Source of the DNA: Dolomedes plantarius
Lineage: Eukaryota; Arthropoda; Arachnida; Araneae; Dolomedidae
Assembly: GCA_907164885.2 (NCBI GenBank)
Contig: OU015490.1
Span: 225,535,554 to 225,599,553, forward strand
Direction: 5' to 3'
DNA: 64,000 nucleotides
In this document: piece after piece, positions 22,641 through 33,644 of the stretch
How the letters are laid out: each line of letters begins with the position of its first letter
Position numbering within the stretch: the stretch's first letter is position 1
Translations under genes and position numbers: made by a program
Notes under the pieces: model-generated
Database searches by the model: none
Told to the model about the DNA's origin: nothing
Seen by the model: the letters and a program-made list of their open reading frames with translations, nothing else

Positions 22641-23090
22641 ATTTTCAGGTAGTGCCATGCCAGATGTGAACAATACACGATAGTATATGCAAAATAATAT
22701 AAAAATGAAAATATAGCTGAAAATGGCAATTCACAATACTTTGAAAATATGAGTAAAATATGATACTAAAACGAATTATCAGGAAAATACATAATGATAC
22801 ACAATATTTTAATTTTATGAAAATGATACTTTGCAACAGTAATGGCGATGCGGCTAGTATGTAGAAGTAAACGACATGTTTAAAAAAATTGTCATTAAAA
22901 AGTCACACATTTCAGTTCGTTGCGAGTTTGAAAGTTTTTGGCAGGAGAACCTTCTTTGGTGATCGAATAAATGGAAAGAGCTTACCATGAGGAGCGATGA
23001 GAAGGACGTGAATATAGGGTATATCCAAATAATTACCGAGAATCAATGAAACACAATAAAAACGAAATCGAAAACGGAAGTGTACAATTT
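22641..23090. other. Gypsy 2 leader or flank, AT-rich
   Basis: Upstream of Gag on the minus strand. No copy of the 3' LTR sequence is visible, so the 5' LTR is missing or diverged beyond recognition. Confidence 0.4.
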
Positions 23091-23229
23091 CTTCGTGCCA
23101 TGAAGCACCACAAGCGAGACTTCGTGCTATGTAGCACCACTAGCGAACTTTCGTGCTATATAGCACCACACACAATCTTCGTGCAATATAGCACCACAAG
23201 TGAGATTTCGAGCTAGTTGGCACTGCACA
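23091..23229. repeat. 29-bp tandem repeat, about 4.8 copies, each with an internal dyad
   Basis: TTCGTGC-type unit starts occur at 23092, 23121, 23150, 23178 and 23207. Units 2 and 3 contain GTGCTATGTAGCAC and GTGCTATATAGCAC, the latter a perfect 14-bp palindrome. The last unit is diverged. Confidence 0.9.
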
Positions 23230-23284
23230 CACAATCATCGGTTTCGTCGTTGTTACGTGCTCCGGAGAAAATCACTCGTCGACA

Positions 23285-23398
23285 CCATAAAAAGAATCGC
23301 CATGCAAAATTTCAGCCCTTTAGGTTCAGCGGTTTGGTCTGCGCGGTGCATGTCAGGTCATGAGTCAGTCAGCTACGGAACTGTTTTATATATACAGA
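23285..23398 (-). mobile_element. Helitron 5'-end fragment
   Basis: Read on the minus strand from 23398: TCTGTATATATAAAACAGTT, then a CTGACTGACT stretch and a GACCAAACCGCTGAACC / GGGCTGAAATTTTGC block. These match the 5' region of the Helitron at 6918-7666. Similarity ends at about 23285, so only the first 115 bp are present. Confidence 0.85.
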
Positions 23399-25164
23399 CA
23401 TTTTGTAAGCAACTTATTTAAAAATAAAGAACATATATAGAATTACTTACAAATGTAATGGTTACATATAAGACAAATAGTAACCGTTTGTTTCTCACAA
23501 AGGCAGAAATGCGCCAATTTCCCTTTCTCGGCAAGGCCTGCTTTAAAAAGGAAGTACCCCCCCCCCCCTTTTGAATCACAGAACAGTTTTTCGAATAAAC
23601 GCTTGTAAATATTGATAATTTGCACCATCATAAAAAGTATCCGTAAATGACATTTTGAATAAATTATAAACTCCATAAACGGATTTCATACGTTCAAGGT
23701 TACGTCTTAAATATTTATGAAGCCACTTACTCAAAAATACAGTAGTTCTCAGTAGGTAACTTTAAATATTTTCTCGGTTTACCTAACCGTATTTACAGAT
23801 TTAAATTTTAAATCCCCCTTACACAGCAGAAAACAAATAATTTGATTACTCATCAAAAGCGTAACTGAAGAAAATGAAATGATTAGTATTCTTTAACTTA
23901 TGATTTTATTGTCTTAATTGTTCGTGGTTCAGAGTCATAACATTATTTTGCGAGAAGAAAGAACTTCTGAATATTTCATTTTAAACTATTTACTCTTGGT
24001 TCTACACACTTTCAAGAGAGCAATCTGTGTCAAGCTGAACTGCAAGTTAGAAAGCTAAGTGAATATTGTTTTATTCATCAGTAAATTCTGAGAAAAATAA
24101 ATTTTATAAATTATGTAACGATAGCGTAAAATCCAATAAACACCCACGGACTATTTTCACTTGAAAAAGAAGAAACATCACGCAACTTCCAAGTAAATAT
24201 AAATAAATTCACGTTCCCGATCTTAAAGAGATTTTGTTGTGTTTTGTCTCTAAAATTCTTACAGTTTTTTTTATAAGATAACGGGGTGGTTACATGTTGT
24301 TTCAAAATTTTTCTAGAAGAAGCATCATCGAGATACGTTTGTTTCTTACAGTGGGGGCACGGTGTAGGTGAAGCAACCCCACCCCCTGGTGCACCTCAGT
24401 TTTGAACCGAACAACCCAGGGTCGACATCTGGGGAACCGTACCTTCCCCATCCACTGGCCTCATATGAATGACTTTCCGGTTTTCAGATTTAACGTGCAG
24501 ATATCCGGCCTAGATACGAAGGTATAAATGACGCTTGTAGTGATTCTATCCGGTTACGAAAGCCGACGCGTTCGCTAGGCTACCTCTGGCCCTAATTCTA
24601 ACAGAATGAAAAGTCTTCATAATGAACCTATTATATTTCAACGATTGTTGTTCATCAGAAATTTATCCGCATGCTACAAAAACTTTGTGTGATTGCAAAT
24701 GGGTTCATATAATGTAATTCGTAAATGCGAGCACGGTTTTTGACATCTAATGGCGAGCTAAACACGTGTTTTTGACATCATCAAACTTATTACGATATCT
24801 AATCATTAATTTCTGGTGATATGCGAGTATCCTCGGGTTTTGACCGCATCATGTGATTTAGTACGTCATCTGCAATGGGTACATTGTATTTACCTATACT
24901 TTACATAGAATACTTTACATTGAGTATTTCACGGAGCTAAAGTAAGATTTAAATGAATACTAATCACCAAAAATAGTCATTAATTACTAGTTTACTCGAC
25001 CTTGTAGTTAGTATGAACACCATAGTTTTTGCCCGTTAATACTTAACGCAGAAGTTATTTAGGCTAACTATCACTTGCTTACCCGCAACTTAGGCTTGTT
25101 CGCAAAGTTTTGCTTATCCACTACGTTTATGTGAGTCTACGGTTATGTCAGCTACGGTTATGTG
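23399..25164. other. Spacer with a GC-richer block at 24340-24600
   Basis: Mostly AT-rich and unrecognised. The block at 24340-24600 (GGGGCACGGTGTAGG... to ...CTACCTCTGGCCC) stands out by GC content and may be an unrecognised interspersed repeat. It has no tRNA promoter boxes or ORF that I can defend. Confidence 0.4.
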
Positions 25165-25192
25165 ACTCCGGTGTCCGACGAGACACCGGAGT
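25165..25192. other. Perfect 11-bp hairpin
   Basis: ACTCCGGTGTC and GACACCGGAGT with a 6-nt loop. No following T-run; function unknown. Confidence 0.7.
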
Positions 25193-25424
25193 AAAAGAGT
25201 CTGCTTTGGAAGTCACGAGTTCTTAATGTTTCCCATTCCAGGCAAGTATGAGATACTGTGGTAGAATTTACTATGCTTTTCACTGTGAGTATTTGAATCA
25301 ATGAACTTTAGAGTCTCGGAAGCTATATTTTGGAGATTCGATTAGCGTTGTTTTCTCAAGATGCTTGATAAGTACTTAAAAATTCTACTGAATCTGTGTA
25401 GACAGCTACCAATATAACGAGAGG

Positions 25425-25645
25425 ATTTCAAAATTTTCTTCATTATGAATTGAAAAGTCCTCTTTGAGTGTTTGAATTTATAATCCTTTCGTTATGAATT
25501 CAAAAGTTCGCTTTGAATGTTTTGATTTATCAATCCTATCATTGAGTATTCAAAAGTCCATTGTGACTACTTTGAATCACAGTTCGTTTCGTTAAGTATT
25601 CAAAAGTTTGTTTGAATGTTTTTGAATTCTAAAGTCATTTCGTTT
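25425..25645. repeat. 50-bp tandem repeat, about 4 copies
   Basis: The word ATTCAAAAG (or ATTGAAAAG) recurs at 25449, 25499, 25548 and 25598, each followed by a TTTGAATG-like segment. The array is degenerate. Confidence 0.8.
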
Positions 25646-25794
25646 GTAAGAATATGTGCAACTCTGCGAATTGAACTACGTATCTTATGAAATTTATTTC
25701 AGTTGAAAATGTACTTCATTGTCGTTTGACCTCTCAGAGTTGATGTGAGGTCCGGGTCATTCACGTATCGAAAGAACCCTTCAACAAGAGTTGA

Positions 25795-26220
25795 TATCTT
25801 TAATAATTACAAGATAAAAATAACTTTTATATACCATGTTTTTAAATTTTCCGTTGAATCATAATAAACTTGACAATTCTATGTTAATAATAAATACTTC
25901 AAAAATGTTTTTTTTGATGAATTATCCATGAATTTGAAAGAAAATGAAGTTAATTGGAAGTTAACTTGCGTTTAACTTTTCGTTCCATCCGGTCGATAGA
26001 TGGCTGCAACAGTCTACAAAACAAAATTAACTGAAAATGGATTCAAATCTGCTAAAGATGGCTAAAAGTATTAAAAAATGCACTGGTCATCGTGTTCTGA
26101 GCTATTCTGAAAGTTTCAAATGTCTAGCTAGTCGGGAAGTTAATTAAAAATCGATTGCAAGATTTGTAGGGACAAACACACACACAAACAAGAAAGCAAG
26201 TTAATAAAAAAACGGTAAAA
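25795..26220 (+). repeat. Dispersed repeat family D, copy 1
   Basis: About 420 bp sharing ordered blocks with 27005-27480 (+) and 52545-52970 (-). The blocks are ATTACAAGATAAAAA, GATGAATTATCC, GAAGTTAACTTGCGTTTAAC, GATAGATGGCTGCA, CAAAATTAACTGAAAATG, CATCGTGTTCTGAGCTATTC and ATCGATTGCAAGATTTGTA, followed by a CA-rich part and AAGAAAGCAAGTTAATA. There is no ORF. The arrangement could be a Helitron-like non-autonomous element read from its 3' side, but termini were not proven. Confidence 0.8.
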
Positions 26221-27004
26221 AGTATATAAAAGACTAACTATTTATTTACCCAGTTTCCCAACTTATACTGATGTTCAACTTAAAAAAAATCAGATAATAC
26301 AATAAAAGTGTTTATTTTTAACAGCAGGACATGACAGTAAAAATGTTAATGATAAATTAAAAAAATACTTTAAGAGGTTCTCTTCTGCGAATGCTTTCTT
26401 AATTCTGTGAAGTAATCCACGTGCAATATCAGAATTATTATACTGTTTTTCAGTTGACAGTTATTTGGTAATTGACTATTCTTGAGACATTGCTAAGTGA
26501 ATCAGGGTTTTTGATTTTTTGTAAGGTTCGGTGTGCAAAATTTTCCCTATAGACTGTTAGAGGGTGCTGAGAGTGTTGAGAGCAGCTGAGAGTTTAACGT
26601 GGTTGAGAGAAGTTGTGTTTACAGGGCGAGTAACAAATTGAACACGATTTCAAAGTGTATAGTGTATATTTTAATATTAATGTATATAATTAAATGATAA
26701 AGATTAGAAAATGAGAGTGTGCATTATTTAGAGAAGAATGTCAATTTATTTAAATCAAGAATCACTGATAGAGACATTGACTGAGTGCAACATATATGGT
26801 GCGATTTCCATCTACGTAAACTTTTGAAAGGTAAAACGAATGTCATTTGAGAAATAAGTATTTATTAAAATGCATATCTTACAGTTATTCCGTAATGCTA
26901 TTGACCATGAACAACGTAGAATATAAACTCGCATAATAAAAACTCGTAGCTGAATTCACAACATTCTACACCGTTTTTTCGTGTTGCCATTCAGCAACTT
27001 ATAA

Positions 27005-27480
27005 ATACTTATAATTACAAGATAAAAAGAACTTTTTATACACCACGTTTTTAAATTTACTGTATAATCATATAAACTCGACAATGCTATGTATTAATAA
27101 ATACTTTTTAAAACTTTTTTTGATGAATTATCCCCTCAACTTGAAAGAAAATGATCAAATGCGTAATGAAGAGATATCAAATGCGTAATCTATCGTTTAG
27201 CTCGGGAATTGGAAGTTAACTTGCGTTTAACTTTTCGTTCCCGTCCCGGCCGATAGATGGCTGCACCATTCTACAAAACAAAATTAACTGAAAATGAATT
27301 CAATCCTGCTTACAGATGGCTAAAAGTATTAAAAGAATGCATTGTCATCGTGTTCTGAGCTATTCTAAAAGTTTAAAATGTCTAGCTTGTCGGAAGTTAG
27401 TTAAAAATCGATTGCAAGATTTGTACGGACAAACATCACACACAAACCAACAAGAAAGCGAGTTAATACAAACATGGTAA
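27005..27480 (+). repeat. Dispersed repeat family D, copy 2
   Basis: Same block order as copy 1. It carries an extra stretch of about 40 bp near 27150-27200, including a duplicated ATCAAATGCGTAAT word, absent from the other two copies. Confidence 0.8.
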
Positions 27481-28189
27481 TAACCCAGTCTCAATCGTAA
27501 CCATGGGTCGTAACAGAAACAAAATGAAAGGAACTAAACTTTCAAATACTCTGGCGACAATCTGAACAAACCTGGTAAATTTCTCCGGATAATTCCAGGA
27601 TATTGTGAACAACACTTATTTGAATTCTGTCAAATTCTAAAACAATAATTTTTCCCAGCAATATTACTTTGTCACAAATCTTGTAGTACAATTAATTTAT
27701 TTCTTAAGCCATTTTCTTACCAATTTCTCAATTCTTTTTCAACCTTCAACGCAACGTTAAAAAACTGCAAATAGTTCTCAGATGTCTCGTAATGATTTTA
27801 AAACGTTTCATTTAATACCGGTAGCACAGAGGACAATGCGAACTAAAGATTGGTTTTTTTAAAATGATATCTCTCATTCTTCTATTAAGTCCTATGTTCC
27901 AATAGCTTTCAAAATCTATTAAAGCTTTTATTATTGTTATATTAGGTTCATTCCAATTGCTTTAAAAATAAATCAAAGCTCTTATATTTTTCAACTAATT
28001 GCAATTTTCCTATTAGATGAAAGGATGCCAGAGTACTTATCTAAAATATCCCGAATTTCTAAAAAGAGTTTGATGATGTTATTCATTTCAACATTCAAGG
28101 CTGCATTGGGAGACACAATTAAAAAATTGTTTTGTAAAAGGATTTTGCGTATAAAATTTGCTATGCTATATCAAAGTCCATTGTACCAT
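27481..28189. other. AT-rich spacer
   Basis: No recognised gene. A weak direct repeat (about 57-bp spacing) around 27888-27990 shares CCAATAGCTTTCAAAA / CCAATTGCTTTAAAAA words. Confidence 0.4.
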
Positions 28190-28615
<426 letters not shown>

Positions 28616-28617
28616 TA

Positions 28618-30026
28618 CACTCATGGACAAAAAAATTAGCGCACCGAGAAATATTACGGGATCGGTACGAAACTTGCAATGAAGGTACATATCGGGGAGA
28701 TATGCAAATGATTAGAAATGCAGCTGATTGCGCATTACGTATAGCCGGTAGAGGGCTTGAACATCGTACTCTGTGGAGTTAGAAAACGGGTAACCAAAGC
28801 TGTTTGAGTGTGCTGAATCATTTACAAAGGAAGAGCTGACGATAGACATGTCATTACGCCGTGTTCGAAGACAATATAAGCAGTTGTCGCAGTTTGAGAG
28901 GGGAGAATCGTCGGGATGATGGAAGCTGGGTGGTCAGCTAGGCGAGTAGCTCGTCAATTTAGGCCGCTCTGATTGTGTTGTGAGGAGGTGTTGGGAACAG
29001 TAGACCCGAGAGATGTCATGTACACGACACACAGGCTCAGGACGCCCCTCGACAGACAGTCGTCGAGAAGACCGCACATCGTAAGAAATGCACGCGTACA
29101 GACAACTGCTTCATCGGCCGCCATCCAGGCACAGGTAGCACCTTCACTAGGGCCTCTGTGTCTTCTCGAATCATACGAAGGCGCCTGGCTGAAGGACAGT
29201 TGGTACGTTGCGCCCATTAGTATGCTGCCCTTGACGCCCACACATCGACGCCTACGTTTGGAGTTTTGCCGCGCCACGAGGAAACTGGACCTGCAGCGGA
29301 TGGAACCAGGTCGTCTTTAGCGACGAATCCAGATTCAATCTCGGCAGTGATGACGACCGTGTTCGTGTGTGGAGAGCTCGTGGTGAACGCTTCAATCCTG
29401 CCTTTGCTGTACAGCGACACATCGCTCCCACAGCTGGTGTGATGGTATGGGGTGTCATTGCCTACAATACACGGTCACCCCTAGTATTGGTCCGTGGCAT
29501 CATGACAGCCCAGCGGTATGTTCATGAAATCCTGCAACCACATGTGTTGCCACTCATGGAACGGCTCCCAGGAGCCATTTTTCAACAAGACAATGCTCGG
29601 CCTCATACGGCAAGGGTGTCACAAGACTGTCTCCGCACTGTTACTACCCTTCCTTGGCCTGCCCGATCCCCAGATTTGTCTCCAATCGAGCATATCTGGG
29701 ATCATTTGGGACGACGAGTTGGGCATCCGACGAGTTTCAATGAACTAGAGGCAAGGTTACAGCAAATATGGAACGAAATGTCTCAAGACATCATACAGAA
29801 CTTGTATGACTCAATGCGCTATCGTATCGCATCGTGCATTCGCGCTAGAGGGGGGTCCAACGGAATATTAACTCCTCCGTTCTTTTGCCTTTTTCTCTGA
29901 AATAAATTCTCCTTTCTCTTTGATTTTCTTATCATTTACTTATATCAAAGTAGTCATTACGTATGTAAAATTCGTTTTCATTTTGACGACTCCTTCTTGG
30001 TGCGCTAATTTTTTTGTCCATGAGTG
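28618..30026 (+). mobile_element. Tc1-like element, family A copy 1 (1409 bp)
   Basis: It has 28-bp perfect terminal inverted repeats that begin CACTCATGGACAAAAAAATT and end at GCGCACC, with TA dinucleotides on both sides (28616-28617, 30027-30028). The length is normal for Tc1. The insertion lies in the TA tract of dispersed repeat R. The coding region is broken. The second copy is 33645-35059. Confidence 0.95.
28848..29871 (+). pseudogene. Tc1-like transposase, family A copy 1, frameshifted
   Basis: The start at 28848 aligns with the start of the intact ORF at 33877. Single-base losses and gains, for example a lost G near 28902 and an extra T near 28960, shift the frame in the HTH half. 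The catalytic half is open from 29367. It keeps FQQDNARPHTAR (second D) and SPIEHIWDHL (E). The first D segment (VFSDESRF) lies just upstream in another frame. This copy therefore retains all three catalytic residues but not a continuous frame. D-to-E spacing is 32 residues by my count, shorter than the usual 34. Confidence 0.9.
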
Positions 30027-30029
30027 TAT

Positions 30030-30221
30030 ATACTGTGTTTCTCAAAAAAAGATGCGCATTTTTAGTACAGCGCTTTCACACGTCATGTCACAGGGGGAAC
30101 AATAACTCGCAATTAAAACTAAATTCTTTTTGTGATACATTAACAATTAATTCGTAAGTTAAATTAAACTAAAATAATACTTTTAAAAATAAGTTGGGGA
30201 TACGCTGTACCCCAGAATAAA
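30030..30221. other. Unassigned insert between Tc1 A1 and repeat R
   Basis: About 190 bp (CTGTGTTTCTCAAAAAAAGA to CCAGAATAAAGCCCTG) that has no counterpart in the uninterrupted R copy at 10485-10640. It presumably entered R separately; its type is not recognised. Confidence 0.4.
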
Positions 30222-30290
30222 GCCCTGTATATATATATATATATTCTTGGGATACATGCTATCCCACCCCGTAAGGAAAAAGTCCAAATG
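30222..30290 (+). repeat. Dispersed repeat 'R', right half
   Basis: TTCTTGGGATACATGCTATC plus CCACC... matches the minus strand of 10497-10535. Confidence 0.7.
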
Positions 30291-31377
30291 TGGTTGCCTG
30301 AGCGAAAGGCGGTCTCCAGCTATTAATTAGACAAACTGAATAATAAAATAAACCATTATATAATTTTTAAAACCTTTTTAACTAGCTTGACCAAAATATT
30401 TTTGCTTTAAAATTTATTTTTTTTAAGTTTGTTTCATTCCAATATCGAATAAATATTCATACTGTTTATCGACGAATTTCCAATCTAGGGGCAAACTGAA
30501 AATAAAAACTTAAAATCTTTGCAGATAATTCAGCACTTTCTGGTTTAGAATCTACTTTCCTTAAATTAACTTAAATTAAAATTACTTTAACACTAGAAAG
30601 ACGGCTGTGGTCAATTTGACGGTTTCGGACATACTATTGAGCGCTATGTCTGTATTTATGTCCCCAGAGTTCTGAAATTTGATGACTTTTTCTAATTTTT
30701 ACGCAAAACTGCACACACATTTACAAAATTATATTCGATAGTAAAGAGGGGGAGAAAGTGTGTTGTATACCTATTAAGACCGAAAGCCGTCAATTTGACG
30801 GCAATATAGAAAACAGGCAGAAATCTATCCTAGTAATTGCCCAGTTCTGTCCCTCAATATGGAACTCTTCCGAAGCGACCGCTTCATAAAATATATCAGC
30901 ATATGGCATCCATTTTGTTTTATGAGTTAGGCTTAACAAGTTAAAAGTAAAGTTATAAAAGATTATTTGCTATCTAAACCAAAATAATTTATTAGAAACA
31001 ACGTTTATATTTGGCGCGTGTTCATTTTTGAAATAAAATTATGAAACGTGTTAAATTTTTGTATTAGCTATTTAGCGTTACTGGAAAATTTACTTAGAGC
31101 GCAATGTAATACATTTAAAATGAATGTTGACGAAAACCCCATTGCTAAAAAGCGTCATAAGGCCAATGAACGGAAATGTAGATGGCTTTCAAGACAAGCC
31201 AAGAATCGCTAAACCGAATACGTGCAGCAGACTGTTAACAGACAGAATTTAATATTTCATAATTAATACATGTAATAGAATTAAGAAAAGTAATGCGGAG
31301 TTCAGATTTTATTTAAATTTAAAAAAATTGCATCTTAAATGTATCATAATAGTGCTGATATTGCATAATTTTAAATA

Positions 31378-32773
31378 CACTGCTGGCCACTGTAAATGCA
31401 ACACCCTGAAGGAAACATGCAAATAACAGGAAATTTACAACATGCATTAGCGGAGGTAAGATATGCAAATGATTAGAATTTCAGCGCAGACGCACATCAC
31501 GCGCGCCTGTGGCGCCACTTAAAAGCGCTATTTAAGGCTTGGAGATTTCGACGATTTCAAGTTCGGCAATTGTGTTTTTCTTGTGTTTTTTTAAAAAAAC
31601 GATCAATTATGCCTCGTCGAAAACAGCGATCATCTTTTGATCAAGTATCCGAGTTCGACAGAAGAAGGATAGTGGCCTACCGATATTGTGGATTATCTTT
31701 CAGGGAAATCGGTAGTCGTGTTGGACGAAACCAAACAACTGTAATGCGGATATGTGATCGTTGGATGCAGGAGGATACGACGGACCGGCGTGTTCGATCG
31801 CATCCACCTCAGCGCACCACTGCACGTGATGACAGGCAAATTGTGCGCATGGCAGTGACGGATCGCTCAGTCACATCACGAACCATAGCACAGCACATGC
31901 AGTCTGTAACGCATCATCCAGTGTCTGCGCGTACCATTCGACGCCGTTTACAACAGAGTGGTCTGTCTGCAAGACGTCCATTGCTTTGTCTACCCTTGAT
32001 GCAGAGCCACAGACGTCTCCGCCGCCAATGGTGCGATGACAGAAGGATGTGGAATGAAATTGTCTTTACTGACGAGTCACGCTTCTGTCTGCAACACCAC
32101 GATGGTCGTATTCGAGTCTGGAGACACCGTGAATAGAGGATGCTGAACAGCTGCGTTATGCACCACCACACTGGTCCTGCACCGGGTATTATAGTATGGG
32201 GCGGTATTGGATATCACTCTCGCACACCTCTAGTACGCATTGCCGGTACTTTAAATAGCCAGCGCTACATCTCCGAGGTGTTGGAGCCAGTTGTCCTTCC
32301 TTACCTTCAGGGCTTGCCCACAGCCATATTTCAAGAGGATAATGCGCGACCACACGTGGCACGCATTGTCCAACGGTTCTTCGTCAATCGCCAGATTGAA
32401 TTGCTTCATTGGCAGCCTCGCTCTCCGGATCTTTCGCCGATAGAAAACATGTGGTCCATTGTTGCTCTACGATTGACCCAGATTCCATCCCCAGCTGCCA
32501 CAGCAGATCAACTTTGGCAACGCGTGGATGCTGCTTGGTCTGCTGTACCCCAAGAACTCATCCAAAGTCTCTTTGAATCAATGCCGAGGCGTGTGGCAGC
32601 GGTGATCTCCAACAATGGCGGCTAGTCTGGCTACTGATTTTGGCAGGAACCACACTTCACAGAAGTCTATAAATTTAATCATTTGATACTTGGTCAACAT
32701 GTTATCTACAAAATAAATTTTGTTGTGATATCTCTTGTCTTTCTTGGTGTTGCAATTTGGGGGGCCAGCAGTG
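31378..32773 (+). mobile_element. Tc1-like element, family B copy 1 (1396 bp)
   Basis: The inverted ends begin CACTGCTGGCC and continue to GCAACACC on both sides, with some mismatches between. TA flanks are at 31376-31377 and 32774-32775. It is nested inside the piggyBac-like element. Related copies are at 40082-41424 and 60145-61494. Confidence 0.95.
31609..32625 (+). pseudogene. Tc1-like transposase, family B copy 1, one stop codon
   Basis: MPRRKQRSSFDQVSEFDRRR starts at 31609; this start is shared by the other copies. An in-frame upstream ATG at 31570 has no support. The N-terminal half has two HTH segments (GLSFREIGSRVGRNQTTVMR and SARTIRRRLQQSGL). The DDE domain has VFTDESRF, FQEDNARPHVAR and SPDLSPIENMW, with 34 residues between the second D and E, the classical Tc1 value. 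Damage is slight: one TAG at 32134-32136 and a 12-bp in-frame deletion after RRMW that removes four codons present in the other copies. Otherwise the frame runs to 32625. Confidence 0.93.
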
Positions 32774-32902
32774 TAATTGAAAATGTGTATAATTTAAATA
32801 AAAAAAAGTAGAGACGCTATTAAGTATACAAATAATATTGACTTTGCAGATGTAAATTGATAAATATTAAAATTAACACGTCATTTTTGACGGCCTAACT
32901 AC

Positions 32903-32976
32903 TACTCTTTAAAATATTACTCTTTAAAATATTTACCTTTAAAATATTACTCTTTAAAATATTACTCTTTAAAAAT
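32903..32976. repeat. 15-16-bp tandem repeat inside the piggyBac-like element
   Basis: Five near-copies of TACTCTTTAAAATAT. Confidence 0.9.
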
Positions 32977-33302
32977 GTTAGTTACTTTTCGTCTCTTCCC
33001 CCTTTTGTAAATAACAGATATATTGGCTCTTTGGAAATATTGTTGTCGAAAAACAAAGACTGCACAAACCATGCATATATGTTTACGGATAAAGTATACC
33101 AGGTTGTCAGCTCGGCATACTTGAATAAAAATATACACAAATATATACGAATTTATTATATATTTGTATGAAATAGTTCAATTTTTAAAGTATTTAACCA
33201 TTAAAAAAACATTAAATATTTTAAATTCTTGATTTTACTTTTAATCGTCAAAATGACGGCGTTCAGTTTTTTTAGTAAGAAAAAATTCTTGTCTTTCTAG
33301 TG

Positions 33303-33644
33303 TTAAACGAAACATTTTTTTACTTATGCAATAAACTAAAATTCTCTACATTATAAATAAATATAATATTTTCATTATTATTTAGGGAAAGTGTTTTGTG
33401 TGTTATGTATTATTCAAATCCCGAATTTTCGGGGTATTAGGGATTGCAGAACCAGACTAAAAATTGAGATCGGGGTTTTAGTTCTCAAATTTTTCCAGAA
33501 CCGGTTGCCCGGGTATTACCCGGCTTTGAATAATACATGAACCACAAAATATCCGTTCTAAATATTAATGAAAAAGCAATATTTATTTATAATTTAAAGA
33601 ATTTCAGTTTATTGCATAGGTAAAAAATGTTTCTTTTAAATTTA
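33303..33644. repeat. Central part of the foldback (inner arms plus loop)
   Basis: 33303-33390 and 33575-33644 are inverted copies. Inside them a second inverted pair is seen: TGTATTATTCAAA near 33403 and TTTGAATAATACATGAACC near 33524. The loop contains GGGATTGCAGAACC and CCGGTTGCCCGGG. Confidence 0.75.

Larger units (their letters stand above)
30591..33302 (+). mobile_element. piggyBac-like non-autonomous element carrying a nested Tc1
   Basis: The ends are CACTAGAAAGAC and GTCTTTCTAGTG, with TTAA on both sides (30587-30590 and 33303-33306). TTAA target duplication is the piggyBac hallmark. Subterminal dyads of the GTCAAxxTGACGG type occur near 30618, 30788, 32880 and 33248. After removing the Tc1 insertion (31378-32773 plus one TA) about 1.3 kb remains. 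It has no transposase; a 30-codon frame at 31120-31212 is the only candidate and is not recognisable. Confidence 0.85.

Noticed and set aside
23091..23229. CRISPR-like array
   Set aside because: The units are contiguous with no unique spacers, and the genome is eukaryotic.
31120..31212. 30-codon frame as the start of a piggyBac transposase
   Set aside because: Too short and without any recognised motif; it is not listed as a gene.
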